Source of the DNA: Owenia fusiformis
Taxonomy: Eukaryota > Annelida > Polychaeta > Sabellida > Oweniidae
Direction: 5' to 3'
Assembly (NCBI GenBank): GCA_903813345.2
Contig: CAIIXF020000010.1
Coordinates: 9,600,349 to 9,664,348, forward strand
Length of the DNA stretch: 64,000 nucleotides
Numbering within the stretch: position 1 is the first letter of the stretch; each line of letters opens with the position of its first letter. The translations under genes and the position numbers were made by a program. The notes below the pieces were generated by a model. That model was not told the DNA's origin. It saw only the letters and a program-made list of their open reading frames with translations, and made no database searches. Positions 13,681 through 25,844 of the stretch are shown in pieces.

Positions 13681-16600
13681 AAACAAGGCTAAGAAACACT
13701 GTTCATTCCAGATTCAGTCAATATTGTGAAAATGGACACATCAAATAAGACGATCTATTTTAAATTTTCTGTTTGAGGGATTCATGTGAAAGGCCGATAG
13801 TCAGTTGCACCAATATGATCTTAACTCGCTGTGTCGCATCAATGGAAGCTCTTTCAGCCAGATCAGCGCGTCTGGTACAAATCACATTATCTCAACCTCA
13901 AGATGAAACTAGTGTTAATAAATGTCAAATATTTATCACTCTTATCCAATAACTGCAATAAGTTGGACATTAAAATATTGCTTCTTGGATCGATAAACAT
14001 AGAGGCAAATATGACAGGGTAGTGTCATTGAGATGACCCATCGGAAATAATTACAAAAAAGGGAAAATACGGAAATGTAAATGACATTCATAGAATAACA
14101 TAAAATGTCAAAAAGTCATTAATCATCAAATTTACTTTACGTAATCTTAACTTTGTACAAATATATTATCATATCACTGACCAATAAATGGGAAACTGCA
14201 TGCACTTAGCCAGTAGCCACATAGTGTCCTATCGGTCTATACACGCTTCCCTGCTTTAATCTGTGAAGTTGTTATTAATCAGACAGCAGTATTTAATAAC
14301 CAGTTGGCTTTACGGCAATTCCAATTATTAGTGTCCTAACTGAAGATTTTTTATGAATATCAAAAGTTATCAAAAATCAATAGGGCAAGATCTCAATAAA
14401 CCTACATCCATTGATACTACACACGGCCTATTCAAATGACTAATCGCCTATTGGATTCTTCATTGACTCGTAGTGGCTATAGGTCAGCAATGATATGAGG
14501 AGGTTGGGACCTTGGTGATCTTTTTACAAGAACTACTGTTTATATCGCTTTTCAACTGATATAAAATGCCTGATGCCTTTGACACCATAAAGATTAAGGC
14601 ATACTTTCACGACCTTTGATATTTATTTTGACAATAAGTATGCATATTTTTAATCTAGTGGTAATGCTAATTTAGTGGACATAGTTCTTTTAAAAGTATA
14701 TTTATTGGACACTAGAGATTTCAAAGTTCATTTTGTTGCCAAATTCAACACTACTGAATTGCATTTAGGTGCTTTGTCAGTCATAAAAAGTACTTTAGTA
14801 CCAATTCTGTGGGATAGGACTTTAGGTTATTGAATTCGAATTGTGAACGAGGAGTCACTTCATGGGTCATGTTGAACTCTTTTTGCCCATCCAATAAAAA
14901 GTACTACACTTGGCATTTCATGAGCACAATGGCAGAACCGGAAACCCTATGACACAATATGTCAATAATATGTACGGTAAAAGGAATGATGAGAACCCGG
15001 GGTGCCTTCCCAAGAGGAAAGCTCTATGGACAATTATAGCGGGATGATGTTGGGACAATCAGGAATCGATGAACTAAAGATTTTTCACCACCCATTGCAC
15101 AATAACAGACTGTATAAATAAGAATGTCTCAAAGGTTCATAATATCAATAAATATAACATGTTTTATACAATGGATTTCAAATAGTAACATTAGATAACA
15201 AGAATGAGGCTCCGGGGCAGTAAAGTATTGAGGGAGCGAACGACATCGTTATTCAATAAACTATGGACTTGAAGAAATTCCTAAATTAACAGATATAATT
15301 TATTCATTTTGTTCATTATATGGTATCAATGTGTTGTGGGCCTTAGTTTCTCATTTCAAATACACCCCTCTATCAAGTTAGACCCGCATCTACCCCCATA
15401 CCACTCCATAACCCTCAGAACCAGAATGGACGTTTACATTGCCATGCCAGCGTATCCATACTATATCAGTTTTCGCGGTCACTGTGCCCTGATCTTGACT
15501 TAACCTTTGCCCAGATGTTTAGCACATATTCCACTCAATCATCAACCACTATATCATCTTGTTATCTCACACAGACAAAATACTAGAGAAGCTTGCAGCA
15601 TACTCAGATATGGTTATAATACAAGAATATTATCTCCTGCCTTGCCGCTCTCAACCGCCACTCGAACATCTATTTTTGATTCCCATTATTGCTTAAAACA
15701 TATTAACCTTTACTTATGTTGTTTATGATACCCCTAACCTGTCACTCTGCAGAGGTCAAAATACGAAATTCTAAACTAAGCTGTAGTAGATTAAATTACA
15801 AAATAAGCATTTAGTTCACAATGGGTCGCAATAACCTCAACAATCAGGATCTAAATAGAGGTACACCTCAAAACATAACCCCCATGAAAGGTTATGAATC
15901 TAAACAGTTGTAAGCTCTACCACATGGTACATATGGCAGTGAACATCTTATATCCATCAAACGATTATTTGGAACTTACCGACTTTAAACCACATCAGCC
16001 TTAGATGTTCTTAGATGTTTTTTGTACATATTATCATCAACACTACACTTAAACATAAAAAATAATTGAGTTACTGCATGTCAAAAGGTAGACCTTACTA
16101 CAAGGGTCGCCTTTCCCGTGATACTGTTTCAGGCCACACTAATCATAATAATGTAACGCAATCAAGTAACTGTATGGAAATACATCTATGACATGGACAA
16201 GATGAAATACCAATCAACACAGACGATTACTAAACCTAATCCAAAAAATTATTGCATTAACTGTGAAGTTACAAATATTACCAATTCACCTCATAAGTAA
16301 GCTACAAAAGAAATGTCTAGTAAACTCAGCAATCAATCAGCAACAATACATGATCTTTGCATTGATCTTAGACCTGTATAGGAAATCAATGTGAAGTGTC
16401 TACAGTTGTAGAATCTACTTGTACCTTGTTAACCCTATGTTAACCGGAGGTTGTGATAACTTGTGTGGTTCGCTAAAAGATAACACGAGGGTGATAGGGT
16501 TAAGTATAAGGTCAAGTTCAGCTGTAATGTATATGCTATACCATCTAAATACTGTTTCCTCACGGGTAAAAGTGAGGAGATGTAGCTGAGTTGGACACTT

Positions 16601-18229
16601 CAGATATGAGGGCAAAATAATATGGCAATAACTGTCAGGTCAAGATAACCTTGTAATTATGCCATATTACAGCATATTGTTATGGCATAATAATTGTTCT
16701 AATTAATCTAATATATGACCCAAAAGGAATGTAGGCTGCCTAAGAGGATACTCCAGGCACTACATCAAGAGTTGACATTCTTGTATATGCAAATGTGAAT
16801 ACTGACATGATCCAAATCATGCATGTTCATATTGTCCATGTTATATGTCCGAATTTGTATTGATATTATTCAAACATTGTTCAAGTCAGCAGACTGAACA
16901 TTCTAAATCAATTAAAAAGACCAAGCATGATCCCTGTATGCACATTAACCGTAAGTGCATTATGAATAAATAGTTCAAAATTATAAATAATCCAGAAAAA
17001 ATGCTACAAAATGCACATTACTACAAACAAATATGAGTACAAAAAGTATGAGTATAAAGTAAACATTTGGTAATAATATAGATAAGAATTTTCAAGTAAT
17101 CAAATAAATCCAGCAAAAACTTTTACAACCAGTAACTCATATGCCATTCAATTCCAGTTATCTGGATTGGTGTATCTTCTTCTGATGAGGTCTAGTGACC
17201 TTGGTCATACATTGTCTTTGTAGTTCATAAAAGTCAAAAATGTTACAAGTATAGTACTATGCTTACTCGAGTAACTAAGTGATACAATCTTTTATGAAAT
17301 TACAACTTAACATTTTTTTGCTACAATTATGCAATGAAGTTGTTTTATGACCATTTTCATATGAGATCTCACTTGAAATTGCAGTATTATACTAGAAAGT
17401 GAGTAAGTGGTCTCTCAATGTAGTCATTGAATGAAGCTGACCATAAAACTTGGAATGCAATATTTCTTTTTATGACTGCAAGAAACAAATTGAGCACAAA
17501 AATGTCATTGGAACAAAAGTAAAACTGACAGGGAAAGTCCTTGTAAAATACTCAAAGTTGAATAATAAACTATAAATACCTTATAAGGACCCTGAATACG
17601 ATTTAAATGTGAAAGCACATTAAAAATATTTACATTAACAAAAGTAAAAAGCGAAGCTGAAGAATTTGACATTCACGTTTCAGAAAGGGTAAGCCGTTAA
17701 GCATAGAATGAGGCTTAGCACTGTATCTAAGCTAAATAATGAAGAATGCTCATGAGGAGTTCCCTACAACAATGAGCATTACACTAAGATATAAATAGAT
17801 AAAAGTACATATCACAGATATTCTGGTCAGTGATCCAGGCAATGCTATTTTAATATATCAACAATATAAATTCCCTTTTTAGGTTAATTTATGTAAAATA
17901 AACATTAGGTGCATATCTACTAAATTCAAATCTACAACATGAGTTAGTCAAAACACTGATTCAATTTCAAAAAGGTCTTTGCTCAACAAGCAGTAGAATA
18001 ATACAGGCTCATCATGCGGTATCATGTTGAGATTAAGCAGGTCACTAAAGGTTAATAGCATTAATCCTAGAAGCTAACTAGCCACCTTTGATTAACACCT
18101 TCAATCCAACTCGTCTGAGTCAGGTATACTAAATAAGGGAACATTTCAAAATATTGCTTTGTAAAAGACAAAAAAAAAGTAAAAACAAAACCTTGAATTA
18201 CAGCTAAAAATATCCAAATATAGGAAAGA

Positions 18230-18235
18230 TTTATT
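18230..18235 (-). terminator. Possible polyadenylation signal of the RCC1-repeat gene
   Basis: A minus-strand AATAAA lies about 540 bases beyond the distal stop (TAA, 18769-18771). Another AATAAA at 18785-18790 lies inside the open extension and could serve a short transcript. In DNA this AT-rich the hexamer is frequent, so this is weak. Confidence 0.2.
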
Positions 18236-18768
18236 GTATTTTAAAAATATGTCAAATTCCTATAAAACATACAAACCCCTCAAAGATAATCCATAATTCA
18301 AGGAAAATCCCAATCTGTCAGTTTATATTAACCACCTGAACAGCAAGTTGAAAAATATAAAAGCAAGTCAAAATCATGTTCCCAATACTTGCATTCAACT
18401 GCTGTACGTATAGAGTAGAATACAAGAGATCACGAAAACACAATATCCTGAATTCATGAGGGGAACAAAGTGATGACTACCCTTAATCCAAGGATTACCT
18501 TTACTAAATGGAACATGTAATGTTGATTACCCTGTAAAACCAAGAATACTAAACAGGAGGACAGAGTCATAACAGATAAAGCCATGAATATCTAGCATTG
18601 AAAAGCAACATAATAACACTGTAGTGTTCACCATACCTGATGATATGATATAAAAATGTCTAAAAGGCTTTTTAGCAAATTGGATAATACATGTAGGTGT
18701 GCAAAATATGTTAGGAGAAAGATCTGCAGTTATCATTAATTTTTTACGAATATAAATGAGTATTCAGA

Positions 18769-19134
18769 TTAGAAATAAGTCGTTTTTATTCGACAGCTAC
18801 TAGCCATATACATTAAGCGATTATCAAGTTGGCGTGTGGAATCCCTAGTTGATTTAGGCAGGGAAGCACTGGTATCTTTGGACTGTCTAGCATGTTGGTT
18901 AGTGTCTCCTTTAGATGAAAGCTTTATTTTGCTAACACTATCTAGGATATAACTGTTAGCAGTGTTAAGCTCAGATTTGCTTGCATCTAAAGAGGTTCTT
19001 TCAGTTTTAAGCCTAGTCCCAGCTATCAGAGTATCATAAGTATGTGCATTATTATCTGGTTGTTGTGGAGCAGATGCAGCTGAAGCAATAGCATGTATAA
19101 CAGGTTGAGAGTTAACATCAGTTATGCCTTTGCT
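18769..19134 (-). other. Open extension of the RCC1-repeat protein beyond an in-frame TAG
   Basis: Directly after the TAG at 19135-19137 the same frame stays open for 121 codons, ending in TAA at 18769-18771. The predicted peptide starts SKGITDVNSQPV and is Ser/Thr/Asn/Ala-rich, like the exon it follows, for example LKTERTSLDASKSELNTANS. Local base composition also matches the exon more than the AT-rich intergenic DNA beyond. Explanations are a recent nonsense change or allele, a base error, stop-codon readthrough, or an old C-terminus now in the 3'UTR. The TAG-A context is not a known strong readthrough signal. Confidence 0.65.
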
Positions 19135-19554
19135 CTAAGTAACTTCAGCACCTTGTTTCTTTACAGCCATACCATCAATTGCACCAAGTTCCTTTGTTTT
19201 TGTAGTATCAGTCCTGCCTAAAATTGGTGCACTTGTTACATTTGAATCTTTAGCAGGATGCTGGATTGATTGTTTTGACAATGGTGCACTTCCTAAAATG
19301 TTTCTATCTTTCTTTTCTCGCCATGATGTACCACTTGAATACATTGGCTTAGAGTAACGTTTTGCTGGTAACTGCAGCTTGGGCTGTGCATGCTTTGGTG
19401 GAATGGTCACTTGCCTTCTTAATTGAAATGGCGATGATCCTGTGGACTTCGAGCCTGACTTTCTATTCGATGGATCTGATGCATTCTTTGACCAGGTTGA
19501 TGATGCTTCTGAGGCAACCATTGATGGCCCATGTGTTCTAGATCTCATTAAAGC
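19135..19554 (-). CDS. RCC1-repeat protein, last exon (Ser/Thr-rich tail)
   Basis: Terminal exon as far as the first stop. The acceptor is CTTGTAG at 19556-19555 and it enters in phase 0 (ALMRSRTHGPSM). It encodes 139 residues of low-complexity basic, Ser/Thr/Pro/Lys-rich sequence without a recognisable domain, including SGSKSTGSSPFQLRRQVTIP. Such a tail is probably disordered. Frame and phase match the 27-base microexon upstream. The TAG stop is unusual because coding-like sequence continues after it. Confidence 0.85.
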   Translation of the reverse strand, partial: ALMRSRTHGPSMVASEASSTWSKNASDPSNRKSGSKSTGSSPFQLRRQVTIPPKHAQPKLQLPAKRYSKPMYSSGTSWREKKDRNILGSAPLSKQSIQHPAKDSNVTSAPILGRTDTTKTKELGAIDGMAVKKQGAEVT

Positions 19555-20948
19555 CTACAAGTAAATATGAATGAGACCAATTAGTGAATGTGACTTCGTT
19601 TTACTTTTGATAAGATTTGTATTTTATGTTACTGAAGAAATAGTAATGACGGAAATCTGAAACTTGACAAACAACCATGATTATGATATCCATCATTCAT
19701 GAATCTTACACAACTCAATGCTTTCCATCATTTCCCTATGGTATACCTTCTGCCCTTTATGAAGGGACAAATATTATATTTAATAGGGACAACTTAGCAA
19801 ATGACATGGTGGCAGCAACAGTCTCACATCCTAACTAAGTTAACCTCTAGACACTTAGAAATCAATAAGATCTAGATGGGAAAATATATTAAGGGATATC
19901 TATACACAGGGAGCAAGCCTTTTCAACCATTCTATTAAAGGTTAAGAGAAAAGTATGTGAAATGTCAATATTAGTTTATACTGTTCATTAGTGTTAGTTT
20001 AGCATGTCATGATTTTCATTGGGGGATAAATCACTCAATTCCCTCTACAAGAACTTCTTCTTATCAAATATTACTCATATTCACATCTGTAATCCAATGA
20101 TTGATATTGCTTTCCCTTTCTATTCAAACATCTCGTGTAAATTGGCCAAATGAGATGACATTTTTGTTCTTTTTTTATAATAAAGAGCATAAAGGAGTGG
20201 TTGCAAAAACAAACAAAGGGCATCATCTGGTCAAATAAGGAAGCTAAGAACTCTACATTTGGTTTATTTGTGCCAGTGTAAACCTTGCTTGATTTTACTA
20301 TGGATCTATCTATTTACTACACCACATTTACTATTAACACAATTCATCTCTAAATTGACTGTACAAGGATTTCTATGTCTATCAAAGTTAGAGAAATATA
20401 TAAAAACCTGTACCATATAGTCACCATATAGTATAGTAAAGTGGCCATAGTGGTTGATAATGCTTGCTTAAAAATGTCATTTTTTCCTGAACACAAGCCT
20501 ATGAGTGTACTAAAATTTGAGTGTACTAATAGGGCAGTGCAAAATTGTTATTTTTCAGCTTGTGTGTAGAACTAATTCAAATTTAGTCTTGTTGTATATG
20601 ACCAAGTTATGCAAGTAACAAACAATGAAATGGTGTAGTGTGGTACAACTTTTTATGATACATCAGAAATTAAAGGAAAGGGACAGTCATTGCAATCCAC
20701 ATGAAGCCACCTACCTTTTCCATCGCTTCTTTGACAACTTTCTATACAAGCATGCAAGTAAAATCAGTAACAATATTTCATAATCACAAAAACATATAAT
20801 ATTTGTGGTCCATTTGCGTAATTGAGTTTATAAAGCAGATCAGATAATGTGTTTGTCATGCACAAATTTCATTTCTATCAACAAATACAAGATTGTGACA
20901 ATAATTTCATAATCTATGTGCTTGGAAAAAAGTGATGTGTTAACTTAC
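19555..20948 (-). other. Introns around the microexon
   Basis: AT-rich intronic DNA (19555-20714 and 20742-20948) flanking a 27-base exon. No repeats or open frames of note. Confidence 0.75.
20715..20741 (-). CDS. RCC1-repeat protein, 27-nt microexon
   Basis: A nine-codon exon (KVVKEAMEK) lies between a TTGTATAG acceptor at 20743-20742 and a GTAGGT donor at 20714. It is phase 0 on both sides, as are the exon ends before (20949) and after (19554) it, so it can be included or skipped without changing frame. It is charged and helix-like. Support is from the splice signals and phase only; alternative inclusion is plausible. Confidence 0.7.
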
Positions 20949-21580
20949 AGGCCTATTGATAGAACCATCTATGTCGGGCGCCTTGTTCAGCATGTTACTC
21001 TTCTGAGGTCTTCTCAGTTTAGTTCTCCCAGCCTTTGGTCCACCTGATTTCTTTGATGTGTCAAATGGGCCACTGTTCGGGCCTGAAGGAAGTTTATTGC
21101 CCATAATTGATTCAACGGATAAGAAATCAATATTTTTGAAGTTACCTCCAATCATTGTTTTTTCTTTTGGCACAGAAAATTTATCAGCCAGTGTTTCACT
21201 CATTTGTTTTATGGCACTTGGGTTGGACATGAATGTTTTAGATCTTTGGAAGCCCCATGCTGGTACATGCACTGTTGGTGCATTTGGTGCATCAGTATTT
21301 ACAAGAGCTGGCTTTGGCACATTTTCAGCTGGATTCTCAAAACTAACTTTTGATCTAGGTTTCTCAGCATCAATAGTATCGCCCACTTGTTTGTCTTGTC
21401 TATCATATTCAGTCTCCTCTTCTTGGATATGAGGTTCTAACTCAGGAGATTCGGGTACTGGTGCATGTGTGACCACCAGGACTTGTGTTGCATCCCTAAC
21501 ATCCTCATCGTGTTCATATGTTTTGGACTCTTCACGTATCATTGGAGTTTTTGGGATGAAATCGGGAGTCTTTGGTATAC
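20949..21580 (-). CDS. RCC1-repeat protein, large tail exon
   Basis: The 632-base exon runs from a TTACAG acceptor (21582-21581) to a GTAAGT donor (20948). It enters in phase 1 and leaves in phase 0. The 210 residues start with the duplicated motif IPKTPDFIPKTP, then an acidic stretch (EPHIQEEETEYDRQDKQ). After that come a Pro/Ala region ending in PAWGFQRSKTFMSNPSA, a segment MIGGNFKNIDFLSVESIMGN that may be a short linear interaction motif, and a basic end (KAGRTKLRRPQKS). No catalytic or folded domain is visible. Plus-strand open frame 21058-21432 is its antisense shadow. Confidence 0.85.
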
Positions 21581-23659
21581 CTGTAATTATGAAAATAATT
21601 TTCCACTGGATTATAAATTTTTATGTTTCATGAGTTATCTTGGCATACATCCAAATATGGAAAAGTATTTTACCATCACTTTACTCTGATTGTTATATTT
21701 ATATCATTGGTATATTTAATTCACAATCACAATAACGTTATATTGGATTTACTTACTCATCAATACTCAAATATTGCCTATGGGAAGTTCAACATAACAT
21801 TCATGAAATATAAACTTAAATAAGTAAGATTAATGCAACATTGAAATAGAAATCAAAATTGATATTTAAGTTAGTAAGTTTTAGAGTTTGAGTGAGTTAT
21901 CAATATGAACAGTATTAAGATTAGTAAAATATTACTTTTATGTAAGGTGTCTCCAAAAGGAGCTGAGCTATAGTAGTGCTAGCATTATCAAAATTTTGTG
22001 AAGATTAATATTTCTCAAAACAGTGTACAAACATATGTATATATAACAATTAGATAATAAGCATATCAAGCACTGGTTAGTATAAAGGTCTAAACATATG
22101 AGAACTCACATAAGACTATGATGAGTTTCATTGGTTTATGATTTAAAGGGGTCTATTACTTTCTTCATTTTTCAAATTTTGCTGCTTCGCGTTACTCATT
22201 TTATTAGTCCATTAACTAGAACAGCTAGTCCAAAAACAACACGGTTATCTTAATAAATTCAATATTGCTAGTTTAAATAACATGCTTAAATCAAGGCCTT
22301 ATATTATTTCACTTGCCTTGTTTTTTCATAATTGAGATATTTCACTTGATTTCTTCTCTTTATAATGCGGGTAATTACGACACATGTAGCTGGTTACTAA
22401 TCTCTTCTGCTCCACATGGTTGTTCTTGTCTGATCCGACTGAATTAAACAATAACAGGCCTGTTTGGGAGCAAAACACGTGCTGAATACAAATAGGATTT
22501 CTATTTGTATTCTAATTTAGGTTTGAGTAAGGTATTAAAAAAGCAGTTTGTGGCAGATTTTAAAATATTATAACAATAGATTAAGATTTTATGAAGTTCT
22601 GTAGGGACTTATGACAACCTGAATGGCTTGATGGACTTAAAGGAGGTGCCTCACTCTAACAATAACAGGCTGACTTAATATTTCTCTAAGATGGAACTTT
22701 AAATTGGAATTGGAATTGGAATAATTGGGACAAGTTTACAAGAAACAACACAGAAGATATGAGAAATCAGAAACATTTTACAACTTAGTGTGTTAATTGA
22801 TTGGAAAAGGCTTTGGAATGACTTTGCTGGTAGTTTATGTGTAAGGGATATGTAGATTAATGTGCATGTAGATTCAGCTCCTTAATGACCCAAAAATGAC
22901 ATAAAAAATATGATGAATAATAGAATATTATGTACATGGTCTATTTAGTTTAAATAGAGTGCTTGGAGCTGACAAGAATCAAAGTCTTTATGTGTGAAAA
23001 AGCCCTTTGTATCATTATTGTTAAACCTTGATTGTGTTGACCTATTTGATGTTTTAGCAGTTTGCACAGCAGTTCTGTTGTTTGTAATTTATTTATTTGA
23101 AGAGAGTCAGATTTGAGTTAATCCGACATCCCTACAAACACGGACTTCAAACACACTGGTAATGATTCTTGTTATTATCAGTATTTTTACAGCAATTATT
23201 TGAGGAAAAACAATTTAAGCAACAATTTAAGTCATGATCTGATGACATTATTTGTGAATTGCGATTATTTACCTAACCCTTATGGTTTAATTACATAGTG
23301 CTTAAATTGCTGCAATTTTATCTGTTTTAAAGCAGCTTCTCATTTCCTATCCCATTTATCAGTGTTAAATTCTCAGAAGCACTCAACAAAATGTTAGCTA
23401 GCACACTAAATTTGAAGAAAAAACACCTGAAAGACTAGCGCAAGACAAAACACACAGAGGGGGTTGTGATTACCCATAAGTCATTGACTACACAAATATC
23501 AGGAAAATCAAGTCAGATTTGTCAAAGGAGGTTTGATCGATCTTGTTTTTTCAACCTCCTTTGTGACATTGCACCACATTGCACTATATAAGGAGTTTAG
23601 ACATAGCTCTAGGTCACCAAAAGCGTCACATTTCATATTGATTTCGTCTGGTAACATAC
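21581..23659 (-). other. RCC1-repeat gene intron
   Basis: About 2.1 kb of AT-rich intron between two phase-1 junctions. Nothing beyond short spurious open frames is visible. Confidence 0.8.
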
Positions 23660-23798
23660 CTGTCTGCAATCTACTCTCACATTGTGGGGTTGGGGCATAG
23701 AACTCTGCTAATGTCATCGTAGTCTTTTCACGCTGAAGACCTTCTGGCAATGCTACATCAGATTCGGTGTCAGCAGTCAATTCGCTACATGTCTCCCA
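23660..23798 (-). CDS. RCC1-repeat protein, tail exon
   Basis: The 139-base exon uses a TTTTGTAG acceptor (23800-23799) and a GTATGT donor (23659). It enters in phase 0 and leaves in phase 1, which fits its neighbours. It encodes WETCSELTADTESDV, then ALPEGLQREKTTMTLAEFYA and PTPQCESRLQT, acidic and Thr-rich linker sequence after the RCC1 repeats. The region continues the disordered tail and no domain is recognised. Confidence 0.8.
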
Positions 23799-25719
23799 CT
23801 ACAAAATATTCGTCCTCAGACTTACTCACACATAAAATAAACACTTAATATTAAAAATGAATATTTTAAATACAATAAAATTCTTGGAAATTTGATGAGG
23901 GGAATAGCAATAGGGTTTGTAAGTGTTTGTCTCATCCTTTTGCTCCATAGATCAATTAGAAGGTGAGGTAATACTGTGCTTCATATTCCAAGGATAGGAT
24001 GAGTAAAGTTATTAATTGTATTGACTTTCATATTTTATTACTCCATCGTGACATATTACAGAATTAATTAATAAATGTGATCTCCTTCCGTGCCCATAAA
24101 TATCATACTGTCTACCATGGTACCCTTATGCCCTTTAAGCTTTCATTTACTTGTCCGATTCACTATGTTATGTTTGCATAAGTGACTTAACTTTTCAAAC
24201 AAATGGTACCTAATAAGTAATGAAGTATTGTCTAAAAATCCCTGTGAAAGTAAAAAGGTCGCTATAGTTGATTAAATTGGACTTTTTACTCTCATTAATT
24301 GTAAAAAAACATATTCGTGTAATTATCTGCATAACTGTTATACAAACATGACACGGAAGTGTCCAGTGAATCAATCCGGTAAATGGGATACATTAATTAA
24401 AACAAGGGAAGGCCTCAATGAGACGGAAAGGTAAATCAGATACGTTAACATATCAATTACTGAAACATACAACCTTCACTCTACACCTGTAGAAAATACC
24501 AATAGTTTGTTTTTTATATAAATTAATAAGGAGATTGATGTATCAAGCCATCAAAAAGGTTAATCTCTTTCAACTAGCGCACACTTCAAGCTAACCTCTT
24601 GACCACTTTCTAAAAACAGTTCAAAAATGACATGTGGTCACTCACACTTTTAAAGCTTTTCACTTTTCATCAATATAAAAAGTTATTAATTTTATGTCGC
24701 TGCAAGTGAAATGGAGTGTCACGTTGCTGGCCTTTATAGAGGTTCTATAGATAGAGGTCAGACCCGTTATCATCCCGGGTCAAACTACTGTTAAAACCCT
24801 CAGATTTCAATTTCCCCTGACAGACTATGGGTCAATAAACATAAAAAGGTAGTTCAAGCAATTCAGATTGAGTGTCAAGTGTTTTGAATGAAAGTGAATT
24901 CACAAGTCTGATTTATCACAGAATAACATTTAATGCTGCATAAAATACTGTATTGAATTCAATGTACATTTATTCCACCTGTTGGGAGATGGGGATGGCG
25001 AATAAGTGTGGGAACGTACTCTGAAACCCCATCATATAGCCATACAGCCCTCTTACTACTACAGATAATTTTACCGTTTCATACCAATCTTACTGATCTC
25101 AAATGCAATGGTATTCTATGGGAGGTTGATCTCTATTATATATACAAATATTAGCTATATATAAGTGCTATGTGGTGTCTCTATTGAATATAGTTCTTTC
25201 AAATTTAAAGAGTGAACAGTACATAGACAAGCCTTTGTAGAGTTTAAACAAATCATAGCTTTACACTGTCACTTTCAATGCTGTAACACCCAACACCTGT
25301 CCAATCGCATGTAATGTGACATTTGGCAGTTATATATGAAACTGATTCATGATGATACTCAAATGAAACCTCATTCTATTAATTCTGATTAATGCATTGT
25401 GTATATCAACTGTTATCCCACAATAAGTACTTAGGGGAAGCCTCTCGGTCTGTTTAATTAATGTTTCCGTGGCAACTTGTATTTTCGGAGTTATGTATGC
25501 TTATATAGGCAGGTTTTGGGAATTAACTAGATCATGATATAATATGATATAATATAATATACGTAATGTAATATAATATAACATAATATAATAAGAATAT
25601 CTTTATTGATAACATAATATAACATTACATAACATAACATAATTTTAAGCTTAAAAAATACTGTGTATTATAATGGGACAGTATATAACGATACCAAACA
25701 AACAAATAAACAGACCTAC
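23799..25719 (-). other. RCC1-repeat gene intron
   Basis: A 1.9-kb intron, phase 0. It contains the AT-rich pentamer array at 25533-25645 and otherwise nothing notable. Confidence 0.8.
25533..25645. repeat. AT-rich simple repeat (ATAAT/ACATA type)
   Basis: Irregular runs of TAATATGATA, ATAATATAAT and ACATAACATA fill this intronic stretch. It is a low-complexity microsatellite with drift between units. Confidence 0.8.
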
Positions 25720-25844
25720 CTGATCAGGGGAGGTACTTTTTTGATCAGATGTCAATATTCTCCTATCACTGCTCAGCTCAGGGGGTACTGGTTGAATTGT
25801 CTCATCCTGATCACTATCAGAGTCTGTGTTGAGTTTCTCCCAAA
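25720..25844 (-). CDS. RCC1-repeat protein, first exon after the repeats
   Basis: The 125-base exon has a GATTTAG acceptor (25846-25845) and a GTAGGT donor (25719). It enters in phase 1, completing a Val codon with the last base of the previous exon, and leaves in phase 0. It encodes WEKLNTDSDSDQDETIQPVP followed by PELSSDRRILTSDQKSTSPD, an acidic serine-rich segment reminiscent of casein-kinase-2-type sites. It marks the shift from the propeller to the disordered tail. Confidence 0.82.

Larger units (their letters stand above)
5101..18768. other. Intergenic stretch upstream of NR2F
   Basis: About 13.7 kb without a supportable gene, between the NR2F promoter and the 3' end of the RCC1-repeat gene. 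The open frames are short and uncharacteristic. Contents that stand out are a 28-bp degenerate tandem repeat at 6842-7055, two clusters of AGGTCA half-sites at 8875-8922 and 9572-9606, and a GC-rich island at 13495-13680. Long non-coding flanks with scattered regulatory elements are common around developmental transcription-factor genes, so part of this is likely NR2F regulatory DNA (inference). Confidence 0.6.

Noticed and set aside
21058-21432. 124-codon plus-strand frame
   Set aside because: Antisense shadow of the large tail exon, which has good splice sites and matching phases.
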